DNA from: Lentisphaeria bacterium
GTDB lineage: Bacteria > Verrucomicrobiota > Lentisphaeria > Victivallales > UBA1829
Direction of reading: 5' to 3'
Assembly: GCA_017456805.1 (NCBI GenBank)
Contig: JAFTIQ010000034.1
Location: 1-64,000 of the forward strand
Length of the DNA stretch: 64,000 nt
In this document: in pieces, positions 42,877-50,354 of the stretch
How the letters are laid out: each line of letters begins with the position of its first letter
How positions within the stretch are numbered: the stretch's first letter is position 1
Notes under the pieces: model-generated
Database searches by the model: none
The model's input: the letters and a program-made list of their open reading frames with translations, nothing else
Told to the model about the DNA's origin: nothing
Program-made: the position numbers and the translations under genes

Positions 42877-44178
42877 GATTTTGCAGTTATGGAAATAAAA
42901 CGAAATCACTATTTACAGCAGTTGATTGACCGGCAGTGGAACGGAATGGTGAAAATCATTACCGGCATCCGCCGTTGCGGGAAATCTTATCTGCTGCGTA
43001 CTTTGTTCAAAAATTATCTGTTGGATCAGGGAGTCAAAGAAGAGCAGATCGTTCATATTGAATTGGATTTGACTAAAAACATCCGTTACCGTAATCCTAT
43101 TGAACTGGCGGATTATGCCCACAGTATTATTGATGGCAAATCAGAAAAGTATTATCTTTTTATTGATGAAATTCAGATGTGCGAGCCAGTAAAGAATCCT
43201 TACTTGCCGGACGGGAAAAAGATCACTTTCTACGATACTCTCAACGAGTTCAAGGAAATTCCGAACCTTGATGTCTATGTGACCGGGAGCAATTCAAAGA
43301 TGCTTTCCACCGATATTCTGACCGAGTTTCGGGGTCGCGGCGATGAAATAAGGATCCATCCATTGAGTTTTGCGGAATTTTACTCTGCGGTCGGCGGTGA
43401 TAAAAAGGATGCTTTTGAACAGTATGCGTTCTTTGGCGGGATGCCGCTGGTGCTGAATCAGAAAGACGATGGAGCAAAGATGGCATATTTGAACTCACTT
43501 TTTGATGAATTATACCTGAAAGACATTGCTGAACGCAAAAAAATCGAACATCCGGAAGAGTTGGCTCAAATTCTGGATTTATTGTGTTCTGCAATTGGTT
43601 CTCTGACCAATCCCACAAAAATCGCCGATACTATTCTTTCCAGAAAAAAGGTTGATATTTCTGCCAACACTTTGAGAAGTTATTTGGAGCATCTCAAAGA
43701 TGCATTTCTCTTTACCGAAAGCAAGCGGTATGATGTCAGAGGGAAATCCTATTTTGAATATCCGATGAAATATTACTGCGAGGATATCGGTTTGCGGAAT
43801 GCCAGAACAGGATTCCGGCAGATGGAAATGACTCACATTATGGCAAATATTATTTTCAATGAATTGCGGATAAGAAATTTTTCCGTAGATGTGGGTATAG
43901 TCTATGAAAATGGCAAAAATAAAAGCGGGAATCAGGTCAAAATCCAAAGAGAAATCAATTTTATAGCCTCCAAAGGCAACCGGAAAGTCTATATTCAATC
44001 CGCATTTGCTATGCCCGATGCCGAAAAACAATCTGCCGAATTGAAGCCCTTATGTCTGACCGGCGATTCATTCCCCAAAATCATCATCCGGAATGACATC
44101 GGAAAATCCTGGTACGATGACAATGGTATTCTGAATATCAATCTGATCGATTTTCTGCTGGATGCTTCGGCGATTTGA
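42874..44178 (+). CDS. AAA-type ATPase with DUF4143 domain
   Basis: 434 residues. Walker A IITGIRRCGKSYLL near residue 30, Walker B YYLFIDEIQ near 92, sensor VTGSNSKML near 137, then the winged-helix/nuclease-like DUF4143 part including EYYLKDIAERK-like spacing (LFDELYLKDIAER) and a C-terminal region with REINFIASKGNRKVYIQ. This family is large in gut bacteria and archaea and its role is unknown; some treat it as a mobile or defence-associated ATPase. It is a single gene with its own promoter, terminator and flanking direct repeats, so it looks like a self-contained cassette. Confidence 0.85.
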   Translation: MDFAVMEIKRNHYLQQLIDRQWNGMVKIITGIRRCGKSYLLRTLFKNYLLDQGVKEEQIVHIELDLTKNIRYRNPIELADYAHSIIDGKSEKYYLFIDEIQMCEPVKNPYLPDGKKITFYDTLNEFKEIPNLDVYVTGSNSKMLSTDILTEFRGRGDEIRIHPLSFAEFYSAVGGDKKDAFEQYAFFGGMPLVLNQKDDGAKMAYLNSLFDELYLKDIAERKKIEHPEELAQILDLLCSAIGSLTNPTKIADTILSRKKVDISANTLRSYLEHLKDAFLFTESKRYDVRGKSYFEYPMKYYCEDIGLRNARTGFRQMEMTHIMANIIFNELRIRNFSVDVGIVYENGKNKSGNQVKIQREINFIASKGNRKVYIQSAFAMPDAEKQSAELKPLCLTGDSFPKIIIRNDIGKSWYDDNGILNINLIDFLLDASAI

Positions 44179-44190
44179 ACCGTTAAAAAC

Positions 44191-44216
44191 TCCGGATGAG
44201 GTAAAATTTGCAAAAA
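44191..44216. repeat. 26-bp direct repeat, copy 2
   Basis: Matches 42715-42740 at 25 of 26 positions, starting 12 nt after the ATPase stop codon. Confidence 0.8.
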
Positions 44217-44247
44217 AAAACGAGAATTTTTTGTAAAATATTTTCAG

Positions 44248-44273
44248 AGTGGACGTAAAAAGTCCACTTTTTA
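44248..44273 (+). terminator. Intrinsic terminator after the ATPase gene
   Basis: AGTGGAC (44248-44254) pairs with GTCCACT (44262-44268), loop of 7 nt, followed by TTTTA. Confidence 0.7.
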
Positions 44274-44317
44274 CTGCTATATTATTTGCGAAACAGTTTA
44301 AATGGAGGGCAGTTGTT

Positions 44318-44518
44318 ATGAAAAAACGAAGAAAAATTGACAGAATAAGATTTTACCGGAAAGTTACTGCATAGATTCCGGACAACCACACCGGAACAGG
44401 CTTGTATTGCATTAACGATCAATGGATGGTTGTTTATGTCGCGATCAACGGTGTAGAATTAAAATGTGCCTCTCCAGATTATAAAAATTCCTCTGAAAGA
44501 TTGGTAACGAAAACATAA
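44318..44518 (+). pseudogene. Small gene interrupted by one in-frame TAG
   Basis: GGAGG lies 10 nt before an ATG at 44318. Eighteen codons (MKKRRKIDRIRFYRKVTA) end at TAG (44372-44374); the same frame continues for 47 more codons, beginning IPDNHTGTGLYCINDQWMVV, to a TAA at 44516. Both parts have normal codon use and the join makes sense as one 66-residue protein. The simplest reading is a nonsense mutation; readthrough is possible but there is no other sign of it. No family recognised. Confidence 0.5.
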
Positions 44519-44529
44519 CAGGAGTATCT

Positions 44530-44982
44530 ATGGGAACTGATGCATACTACATTTGTGACAAATGTGGCACAAAATTATTGTTGAATCACCAACAGCCTTC
44601 TTTCGGAGGATTTAGTGGAGAACTCTTACAAAAATATTGTCCGGTAACCGGAAGGGTTATTTGTATATCTGTTGATTCGATTTGGTTTAAAGCAAATACA
44701 ATTGCTTGTCTGCATGATATTGCTGAACCACCCAAAATGCCACATATAAAAAATTATTATTCAAAATACAGTTGGGTAAAAGATATGATTTGGTGGTTGA
44801 AGAAGAGATTTTTTATTTGGAAATGTAAAAAAAGAAAATGTGATGGTAGCTGTTTAGTGGAACTGCAGATTTTAAAGACAGGTATAGGATCCAAAGATGC
44901 AAAAGAGTATAAATGCCCACGGCCGGGATGTGATGGAGTAATGCATATAGAACCTCCAGGCATTTACATGTATTGGGATTGA
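44530..44982 (+). CDS. Hypothetical cysteine-rich (zinc-ribbon-like) protein
   Basis: 150 residues, unknown family. Cysteines are grouped: YICDKCGTK near residue 9, YCPVTGRVIC near 36-45, then WKCKKRKCDGSC and YKCPRPGCDG near the C-terminus, all suited to binding zinc. The middle is aromatic and basic (KDMIWWLKKRFFIWK). AGGAG is 6 nt before the ATG. It lies 14 nt upstream of the repeat protein and is lower in GC than the housekeeping genes around, suggesting acquired DNA. Confidence 0.6.
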   Translation: MGTDAYYICDKCGTKLLLNHQQPSFGGFSGELLQKYCPVTGRVICISVDSIWFKANTIACLHDIAEPPKMPHIKNYYSKYSWVKDMIWWLKKRFFIWKCKKRKCDGSCLVELQILKTGIGSKDAKEYKCPRPGCDGVMHIEPPGIYMYWD

Positions 44983-44995
44983 ATTAGAGATACTT

Positions 44996-45919
44996 ATGAA
45001 CAAACGATTACGCAAAAAACTGACAAAGAAATTGCTTGCATCTCCAATGACAGATAACTTGGATTGGGCAGCAATTTTGCGTTCAGAACCTGAAAAAGCG
45101 ACTCAATGTCCCGTGTTGAAAAAACTTGACGGCGTTGCCTGGTGGTGGATTTTAATTCAACAGCCACAACTCGATTATTTATGCAATTGGAAAAATTTTA
45201 AAGGCTATGATTGGGCGTTTTTACTGGGTTTCATGCCGCAATATGCTGACAAGTGCCGCTGGAACAAATTGGAGGGAGCAGATTGGCGGAACCTTTTGCT
45301 TAAACAGCCGCAATTTGCAAAATTCTGTAATTTTGAAAAGTTGGGTTTGGAGGATTGCGAAAAACTTCTTGAACCGGAATCTTCTGTCGATGATATTGCA
45401 AAAGCAAAGATTACAGAGCGACTCAAACAATTCAATTACCGCATCGGCTTTCTTGATGGATACTGGCATCCTGATAAAAAATCGCAATGCGCCAGATGTC
45501 GTTTTTTAAGTACATGCAACTTATGGTATCAATGTTTTTTTTATCTGGACGAGATTCCTTATTATTATTTGCATAACATGGAAAATTGTCCACACCGAGC
45601 GAACCGAAAAAACGTTGATCCAAGCGAAATACATAAGTTTGCGGAAAGATATGCAAAGATTTTTCAAGATTCACCGACAGCAATTCATTGCGAAGAATTT
45701 TTCCTCGAATTGTTATTGCACAGCTTTAAGGTTGATATTACCTTTCTTTCATACGACCCGAAAAAAATTCATGAGGAAACTGACATCAACACTGTCATAT
45801 CCATAGTTGTAACTCTGTGGATTCGGGAAAACAATCACGATTTTGCATGGTTTGCATCAGCACTTTTACACTTGGCAAAGTTAACATCAGAACACATAAA
45901 ACAAAGAGGATTCAAATGA
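44996..45919 (+). CDS. Hypothetical protein with ~33-residue tandem repeats and a YggL-like N-terminus
   Basis: 307 residues. Residues about 20-125 contain three or four repeats of the form GxDWxxLLxxxPQxAxxCxWxKLEG (for example YDWAFLLGFMPQYADKCRWN). A cysteine cluster follows (QCARCRFLSTCNLWYQC, and ENCPHR) and then a helical C-terminus. The first eight residues, MNKRLRKK, are the same as those of the next gene (YggL) and nearly the same in DNA. The family is not one I can name; function unknown. AT-rich codon use. Its stop overlaps the yggL start (ATGA), so both are co-translated. Confidence 0.65.
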   Translation: MNKRLRKKLTKKLLASPMTDNLDWAAILRSEPEKATQCPVLKKLDGVAWWWILIQQPQLDYLCNWKNFKGYDWAFLLGFMPQYADKCRWNKLEGADWRNLLLKQPQFAKFCNFEKLGLEDCEKLLEPESSVDDIAKAKITERLKQFNYRIGFLDGYWHPDKKSQCARCRFLSTCNLWYQCFFYLDEIPYYYLHNMENCPHRANRKNVDPSEIHKFAERYAKIFQDSPTAIHCEEFFLELLLHSFKVDITFLSYDPKKIHEETDINTVISIVVTLWIRENNHDFAWFASALLHLAKLTSEHIKQRGFK

Positions 45920-46245
45920 ACAAACGGTTACGCAAAAAGAAACATCTTGGAGAATTCAAAGAGATCGGATTTGATTTCAAACTGAGTTTTACTCCGATTT
46001 ATGATGATGAAAAACATTTTGAAATGATTGATCATATTTTCTGGTTGATTGAACAGCATGGGTTCTTTGCAACGGGCAGCTGTGGTACAGGCGAAATTGA
46101 CGGCTGTATGTCAGTTCAGAGTTATCGGATCAATGCTGAAGCAATGAAAGCGAAATTACAGGCAGCTCTTCTTGCGATTCCGGATGTAACCGGCGTTGAA
46201 TTCAGCGAAAATCATGACTCATGGTATGGCCCATTCAATGAGTAA
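45916..46245 (+). CDS. yggL: YggL (DUF469) family ribosome-binding protein
   Basis: 109 residues. The start MNKRLRKKKHLGEFKEIGFD matches the conserved front of E. coli YggL (RRLRKKMHIDEFQELGF), which binds the 50S subunit. The rest, with FATGSCGTGEIDGCMSV and a C-terminal DSWYGPFNE, keeps the fold's acidic surface. The ATG at 45916 overlaps the preceding stop and has GAGG upstream; the longer frame from 45817 is inside that gene. Confidence 0.8.
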   Translation: MNKRLRKKKHLGEFKEIGFDFKLSFTPIYDDEKHFEMIDHIFWLIEQHGFFATGSCGTGEIDGCMSVQSYRINAEAMKAKLQAALLAIPDVTGVEFSENHDSWYGPFNE

Positions 46246-46425
46246 AAAAGGAGCATCCGCAGAGAGGGGATATTATTACATTTTATCCCTATCTTTCGGA
46301 TTTTCAAGATTCTATCGGGAATAATTTCTGATTTGCATTTTCATCATTTCACACAAAAACATCTAATATTTGTTTTATATTTGTATGTTTCTACAAAAAT
46401 AATTAAAATATTTTTATATTATCGC

Positions 46426-46453
46426 TTGACTTTTCACAAAAACAGTATATATT
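46426..46453 (+). promoter_or_regulatory. Promoter of hairpin unit B
   Basis: TTGACT (46426-46431), 16-bp spacer, TATATT (46448-46453); the stem begins 7 nt later. Confidence 0.6.
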
Positions 46454-46460
46454 AATCACC

Positions 46461-46518
46461 ATAAGGCAGGATCGAAACTTATAGGGGGGTATGGTTTTGG
46501 TTCTGCCTTATTTTTTTT
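46461..46518 (+). ncRNA. Hairpin-only transcript, unit B (18-bp stem, GGGGGG loop)
   Basis: 46461-46511 folds into an 18-bp stem (ATAAGGCAGGATCGAAAC with GTTTTGGTTCTGCCTTAT) around a 15-nt loop with GGGGGG, followed by eight T residues. Compared with unit A, C-to-T and T-to-C changes in the 3' arm swap G-C and G-U pairs but leave every pair intact. An ATG sits at the loop edge, but it is 1 nt from the G-run and the frame it opens differs in length between copies. Confidence 0.55.
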
Positions 46519-46738
46519 ATAATCCCAAAGATTATATCTCCAATCATTAAGACTCTGAACGTCTATGAAATTGCAGATAATTTGACTGAAAAAACAACTT
46601 TATTTGCGATTCTGTTTATATTATAAAAGGAGATAGATATCTTTAATCAAAAAACATCCAAAATCTCAGGGAAATAATATTGGAAGCAAATACCTTGTTC
46701 ACATGCAGCAGATTACGAAGAATAAATGAATGATGTTA
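46519..46738. other. Intergenic DNA with no firm gene
   Basis: AT-rich. One plus-strand frame (about 46520-46621) reads plausibly as protein, PKIISPIIKTLNVYEIADNL, but has no start codon outside the hairpin, so it may be a decayed gene. Nothing else is supported. The stretch 46246-46342 likewise shows nothing. Confidence 0.3.
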
Positions 46739-47749
46739 TTATTGAATTCGCAATTCTGTTTTCAGGGCTGATTTGAACGGGATTTTTTCATCCACGGATT
46801 TCAACCAGCGGCGAATCTCTTTCTCATAAAGCAATTCCGGCTGTTTCATCATCGCAATCCCGGGATAACCGGCAAGCTCCTGGGCATAATCAAATAGCAA
46901 AAGCTTATAATCTTTTCCAGGTGTCAAACCATACCCTTGTCCGCAATTCACAACAGGAAGCGCAATTTCCTGATTCAATATAAATATTCCTTTCGGAATC
47001 TGGGGAGAACCAAACAGTGTACGCCCGATCTCCGCTACATCGCCGGTAAAATCCTCAAACGTTTTACTCAAACACCAATCCGAACGCAAATGTGCTCCAA
47101 ATTCAATCGCCGATTCATAAAATGACAGGATCCGTTCCGCAACGTATGGACGGGTAACTGTCGGACGGCAGGAGACAAAGGCTATATCACGTCCGGCTTC
47201 AATCAAAAGCCATGAAATACCTTCCCGGATGCTGGATTTCGGATCGGTCAGAATATAATCGAATCCATCGTAATCACGGTTAAGCAGCAAAACGGGGATG
47301 TTCCGTTTCTGCAGTTTTTCCAGCAGCGGAAGTTGAAAAATTCTCGGACGGGCAGCAATTACCGCTGTGCCGGGCATACAGAGTGAATCCATTTCCATGA
47401 CACCGCGTTCAGCGGGGATCCACTCCACTGAAATTTGCAAATCATCAAGGTTCAGCGACGGCAAATCCGGGTTATCTTTGGGAGTTCCCCAGAAATCGGA
47501 AAGGATTTTCAAACTCCGGATCCGGTCCCCGGTCGGACGTTCATTCCGGACGTACGTTCCGCTTCCTTTTCTGCCGATCAGAAGTCCATCCCGGATCAAA
47601 AGATCCACAGCCCGTTCAACGATGGTTCGGGAACATTGGAATCTTCTGCACAACTGACTGCGGGATGGAATTTTCTTTCCGACAGGCAGTTTTCCCTGTA
47701 TCATTTCATTTCTGAGATATTCTTCCACCTGAGATGTCTTTGACAGCAT
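46739..47749 (-). CDS. GntR/LacI-type transcriptional regulator (GntR HTH, PBP1-like sensor)
   Basis: 336 residues. N-terminal winged helix-turn-helix of the GntR type (GKKIPSRSQLCRRFQCSRTI, GLLIGRKGSGTYV), joined to a LacI-like periplasmic-binding sensor domain (KRNIPVLLLNRDYDGFDYI and later AFVSCRPTVTRP). This combination is common in sugar-responsive regulators. GGAG lies before the ATG. It is divergent from the oxidoreductase and isomerase genes and likely controls them in response to a sugar or sugar acid (inference). Confidence 0.82.
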   Translation of the reverse strand: MLSKTSQVEEYLRNEMIQGKLPVGKKIPSRSQLCRRFQCSRTIVERAVDLLIRDGLLIGRKGSGTYVRNERPTGDRIRSLKILSDFWGTPKDNPDLPSLNLDDLQISVEWIPAERGVMEMDSLCMPGTAVIAARPRIFQLPLLEKLQKRNIPVLLLNRDYDGFDYILTDPKSSIREGISWLLIEAGRDIAFVSCRPTVTRPYVAERILSFYESAIEFGAHLRSDWCLSKTFEDFTGDVAEIGRTLFGSPQIPKGIFILNQEIALPVVNCGQGYGLTPGKDYKLLLFDYAQELAGYPGIAMMKQPELLYEKEIRRWLKSVDEKIPFKSALKTELRIQ

Positions 47750-47774
47750 AACGGCTCCTCTTTCATTCTATTTT

Positions 47775-47802
47775 AATATAATACAAGAATACAGGTTTGC
47801 AA
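47775..47802 (-). promoter_or_regulatory. Promoter of the GntR/LacI-type regulator gene
   Basis: Minus-strand TTGCAA (47802-47797), 16-bp spacer, TATATT (47780-47775). Confidence 0.5.
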
Positions 47803-47884
47803 GTATCATTTCGATAATAATCTGTAAAAAAAATCCTTATTCACAGGACAAGAAGGCAACTTTTTTTCATAAAAATATTTTAAG

Positions 47885-47915
47885 CCGTGGAAAAAAACTC
47901 CTTCGGTGTTATATT
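47885..47915 (+). promoter_or_regulatory. Promoter and possible operator of the oxidoreductase operon
   Basis: TGGAAA (47888-47893), 16-bp spacer, TATATT (47910-47915). The weak -35 sits inside an imperfect inverted repeat CCG-t-GGA ... TCC-tt-CGG (47885-47906), a candidate site for the divergent regulator. Confidence 0.4.
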
Positions 47916-47955
47916 ATTGTCAGGAACCCGAAATGCAATTCAAAGGAGAATAAAA

Positions 47956-49134
47956 ATGGATTTTGTCAAATTCGGAGTCATCGGGATCGGAAACATGGGA
48001 TCCGCTCACGTCAATTTCATCGAAGAACTTTCCAATACGAAGCTGACCGCCGTCTGCGATATCAATCCGGCAGCTTTTGACCGGATTGCGCCGAAGATCC
48101 GGGAGAAGATCCAGTGTTTCACAGATGCAGACAGCTTTTTCAAAGAAGCGGATGTTGATGCTGTTCTGATTGCAGTTCCTCATTATGATCATCCGGATCT
48201 GGCGATCAAAGCGATGAATGCCGGAAAACATATCATCGTGGAGAAACCCATTGCGGTTCACAAAGCAGAAGCGGAACGGCTTATTGCAGAAGGGGCAAAA
48301 CATCCTGAACTCAAACAATCCCTGATGTTCTGTCAGAGAACCATCGGTGCCCACATGAAGCTCAAAGAGCTGATCGACAAAGGGGAACTCGGAAAAATCC
48401 GCAGAGTCAATTGGGTCATTACGAACTGGTTCCGTTCTCAGGCATATTACGATTCCGGCGATTGGCGTGCAAGCTGGCGCGGAGAAGGCGGCGGAGTGCT
48501 GCTGAATCAGTGTCCGCATCAGCTCGATTTGTGGCAGTGGCTTTTCGGTATGCCGAAAATGGTGCGGGCTTCTGCAAAGCTTGGAAAATATCATGATATT
48601 GAAGTGGAAGATGAAGTCAACGCCTATATGGAATATGAAGACGGAATGGTTGGAAACTTCATTGCTTCCACCGGTGAAATGCCCGGAGAAAACCGGCTTG
48701 TGATCACTGCAGAACGGGGAAGAGTCACTTACGAAGATGGAAAAATCACGTTCCTCAGAAATGAAATTGAAACTTCTGAATTCACAAAGACGACCACAAA
48801 AGCGTTTGGCACGGCTGGACATTGGATCTGCGAAATCCCTGCCAGCTGCGATGCCTCTCACCAGCACAGAAATGTGATCGAAAACGTCGCAAATGCGATC
48901 CTTCATGACGCCCCCCTGATCGCTCCCATGGCAGAAGGGATCCGCGGTCTCGAACTCGGAAATGCCATGCTGCTTTCCGGATTGAAGGATAAAACCGTGG
49001 AACTTCCCATGGATTCCGCGGAATATGCTGAAATGCTTTCCGGACTCATTGCAGAAAGCCGCTATCAGAAAAAAGCCGCTGCTCCCGCTGCGGATGTCGA
49101 TATGTCTCAATCTTTTAGCTCAACAAGGAACTGA
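47956..49134 (+). CDS. Gfo/Idh/MocA-family oxidoreductase
   Basis: 392 residues. N-terminal Rossmann fold FGVIGIGNMGSAHVNFI, then AVCDINP and VEKPIAVHKAEAERL with the conserved EKP lysine, and a C-terminal beta-sheet domain with the GGGVLLNQCPHQLDLWQW block containing catalytic His and Asp. Such enzymes oxidise or reduce sugars and inositols with NAD(P). The ATG at 47956 has AGGAG; the longer frame begins upstream of the promoter's -10. It is translated together with the TIM-barrel gene 5 nt downstream. Confidence 0.88.
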   Translation: MDFVKFGVIGIGNMGSAHVNFIEELSNTKLTAVCDINPAAFDRIAPKIREKIQCFTDADSFFKEADVDAVLIAVPHYDHPDLAIKAMNAGKHIIVEKPIAVHKAEAERLIAEGAKHPELKQSLMFCQRTIGAHMKLKELIDKGELGKIRRVNWVITNWFRSQAYYDSGDWRASWRGEGGGVLLNQCPHQLDLWQWLFGMPKMVRASAKLGKYHDIEVEDEVNAYMEYEDGMVGNFIASTGEMPGENRLVITAERGRVTYEDGKITFLRNEIETSEFTKTTTKAFGTAGHWICEIPASCDASHQHRNVIENVANAILHDAPLIAPMAEGIRGLELGNAMLLSGLKDKTVELPMDSAEYAEMLSGLIAESRYQKKAAAPAADVDMSQSFSSTRN

Positions 49135-49139
49135 TTATT

Positions 49140-50063
49140 ATGTTTTTAACAGGATTCGCCGACGAGGCAGGAAGCAGTATTGATCTCCAGATCAAAGCCA
49201 CAAAAGAACTGGGCTGGAAGTATATCGAAACCAGAAATATTGACGGAAAAAGTCTTTCGACACTGACCGAGGAAGAGTTTGAGACCCTTTGCGGGAAACT
49301 GCAGGATGCCGGAGTTTCATTCAACTGCTACGGCAGCAGCATCGCAAACTGGGGACTTCATCCGAGAAAAGAGGAAGATTTCGAACTCAGCAAGGATCTG
49401 CTTTACAAAGCTATCCCCCGCATGCACAAACTGGGAATCAAATTGCTCCGCGGTATGAGCTTCAAAATGGTCGAGGAGGAAGAACCCGACAATCCGGAAC
49501 TGGAAAAAATCATCTTCGCAAAAGTCAATGAACTCGTCAAAATCTGTGAAGATAACGGAATCATTTACGGTCATGAAAACTGCATGAACTATGGCGGGCT
49601 CTCCCATCTTCACACTCTGAAACTGCTGGACAATGTCAAAAGCAAGGCATTTACTTTGATCTATGACACCGGGAACCCCGTATTCAATTACCGCAGAATC
49701 GGTTCTTTCCCCTACGCCCTTCAGTCCTCATGGGAGTTCTACTACAACGTGAAAGAGTTTATCTCTTACGTTCATATCAAAGACGGTACAGCGGTTCCCC
49801 ACGAAGACGGCAAGACCCGTCCGGCATGTAAATACTGCTGGGCTGGCGACGGAAGCGGAGATGTCCGCGCGATTCTGATCGACCTTCTCAAGAATGGTTA
49901 TGACGGCGGATTCTCCATGGAGCCCCACGTTGCAGCCGTGTTCCATGATGCTTCTGAAAACACCACGGATCTGGAAGAAATCAAATATTCCAGCTATGTG
50001 GAATACGGCAGACGTTTTGAAGCGATGCTGAACGGAATCAAAGCCGATTTGGCTGCAAAGTAA
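49140..50063 (+). CDS. TIM-barrel sugar isomerase/epimerase (xylose isomerase-like)
   Basis: 307 residues. The barrel begins LTGFADEAGSSIDLQIK; metal and substrate positions are visible as GHENCMNYGG near 140, LIYDTGNPVF near 165, YVHIKDG near 205 and FSMEPHV near 260. These are the AP-endonuclease-2/xylose isomerase-like enzymes. It follows the oxidoreductase by 5 nt, a frequent pairing in sugar oxidation-isomerisation pathways. Exact sugar unknown. Confidence 0.85.
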   Translation: MFLTGFADEAGSSIDLQIKATKELGWKYIETRNIDGKSLSTLTEEEFETLCGKLQDAGVSFNCYGSSIANWGLHPRKEEDFELSKDLLYKAIPRMHKLGIKLLRGMSFKMVEEEEPDNPELEKIIFAKVNELVKICEDNGIIYGHENCMNYGGLSHLHTLKLLDNVKSKAFTLIYDTGNPVFNYRRIGSFPYALQSSWEFYYNVKEFISYVHIKDGTAVPHEDGKTRPACKYCWAGDGSGDVRAILIDLLKNGYDGGFSMEPHVAAVFHDASENTTDLEEIKYSSYVEYGRRFEAMLNGIKADLAAK

Positions 50064-50089
50064 ATTGTAAACAGAAAAGAACGGAGGAC

Positions 50090-50345
50090 AACGGGGAACA
50101 ACGGAGAGATTTTCTCCGGGTGCCCTGGCGTCAGTTCTCCGTTCTGAACCGTTTCTGTCCGTTCCCGTCCGTTATCCTCAGTCAATCTTTGGCGTGTGCG
50201 CCCATCTTAACAAATAAACTACCGGCATCTCCGCACTCGCGACAGCGAGCACTTCACTGAGCCGTCAGGCTCAACTTCACACCTTCACACCTTCACACCT
50301 TCACACCTTCACGCACCAACGGTGCTCTTCACATCTTCCCGGCTC
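50090..50345. repeat. Hairpin array with CTTCAC spacers between convergent genes
   Basis: 50090-50175 carries ACGGA-type repeats on the left facing TCCGT-type repeats on the right, a long imperfect inverted repeat. From about 50237 come small hairpins CTCGC-gaca-GCGAG, TGAGCC-gtca-GGCTCA, GCACC-aac-GGTGC and CCGGC-tct-GCCGG, each followed by CTTCAC or a close variant. Between the second and third, ACCTTCAC is repeated four times in tandem (50281-50312). The array lies at the 3' ends of both flanking genes. Confidence 0.8.
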
Positions 50346-50354
50346 TGCCGGAGT

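Larger units (their letters stand above)
46343..46518 (+). repeat. 176-bp inverted repeat, right copy (includes promoter and hairpin unit B)
   Basis: Inverted partner of 41575-41751. Shares the AT-rich upstream part, the TTGACT-16-TATATT promoter, the hairpin and the T-tract. Confidence 0.75.

Noticed and set aside
44372..44374. TAG as a recoded sense codon (for example pyrrolysine) in this genome
   Set aside because: The RsmE fragment ends naturally at TAG (63942-63944); reading through would fuse it to ThiI. TAG therefore works as a stop, and the small gene is more simply a nonsense mutant.
46461..46518. Type I toxin peptide starting in the hairpin loop (MVLVL...)
   Set aside because: The ATG is 1 nt after the G-run, its frame ends at different places in the two copies, and base changes follow pairing instead of codon position. 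Not excluded, but less likely than a hairpin RNA.
50281..50312. CRISPR-like or coding repeat
   Set aside because: Only an 8-bp unit in tandem; too short for either.
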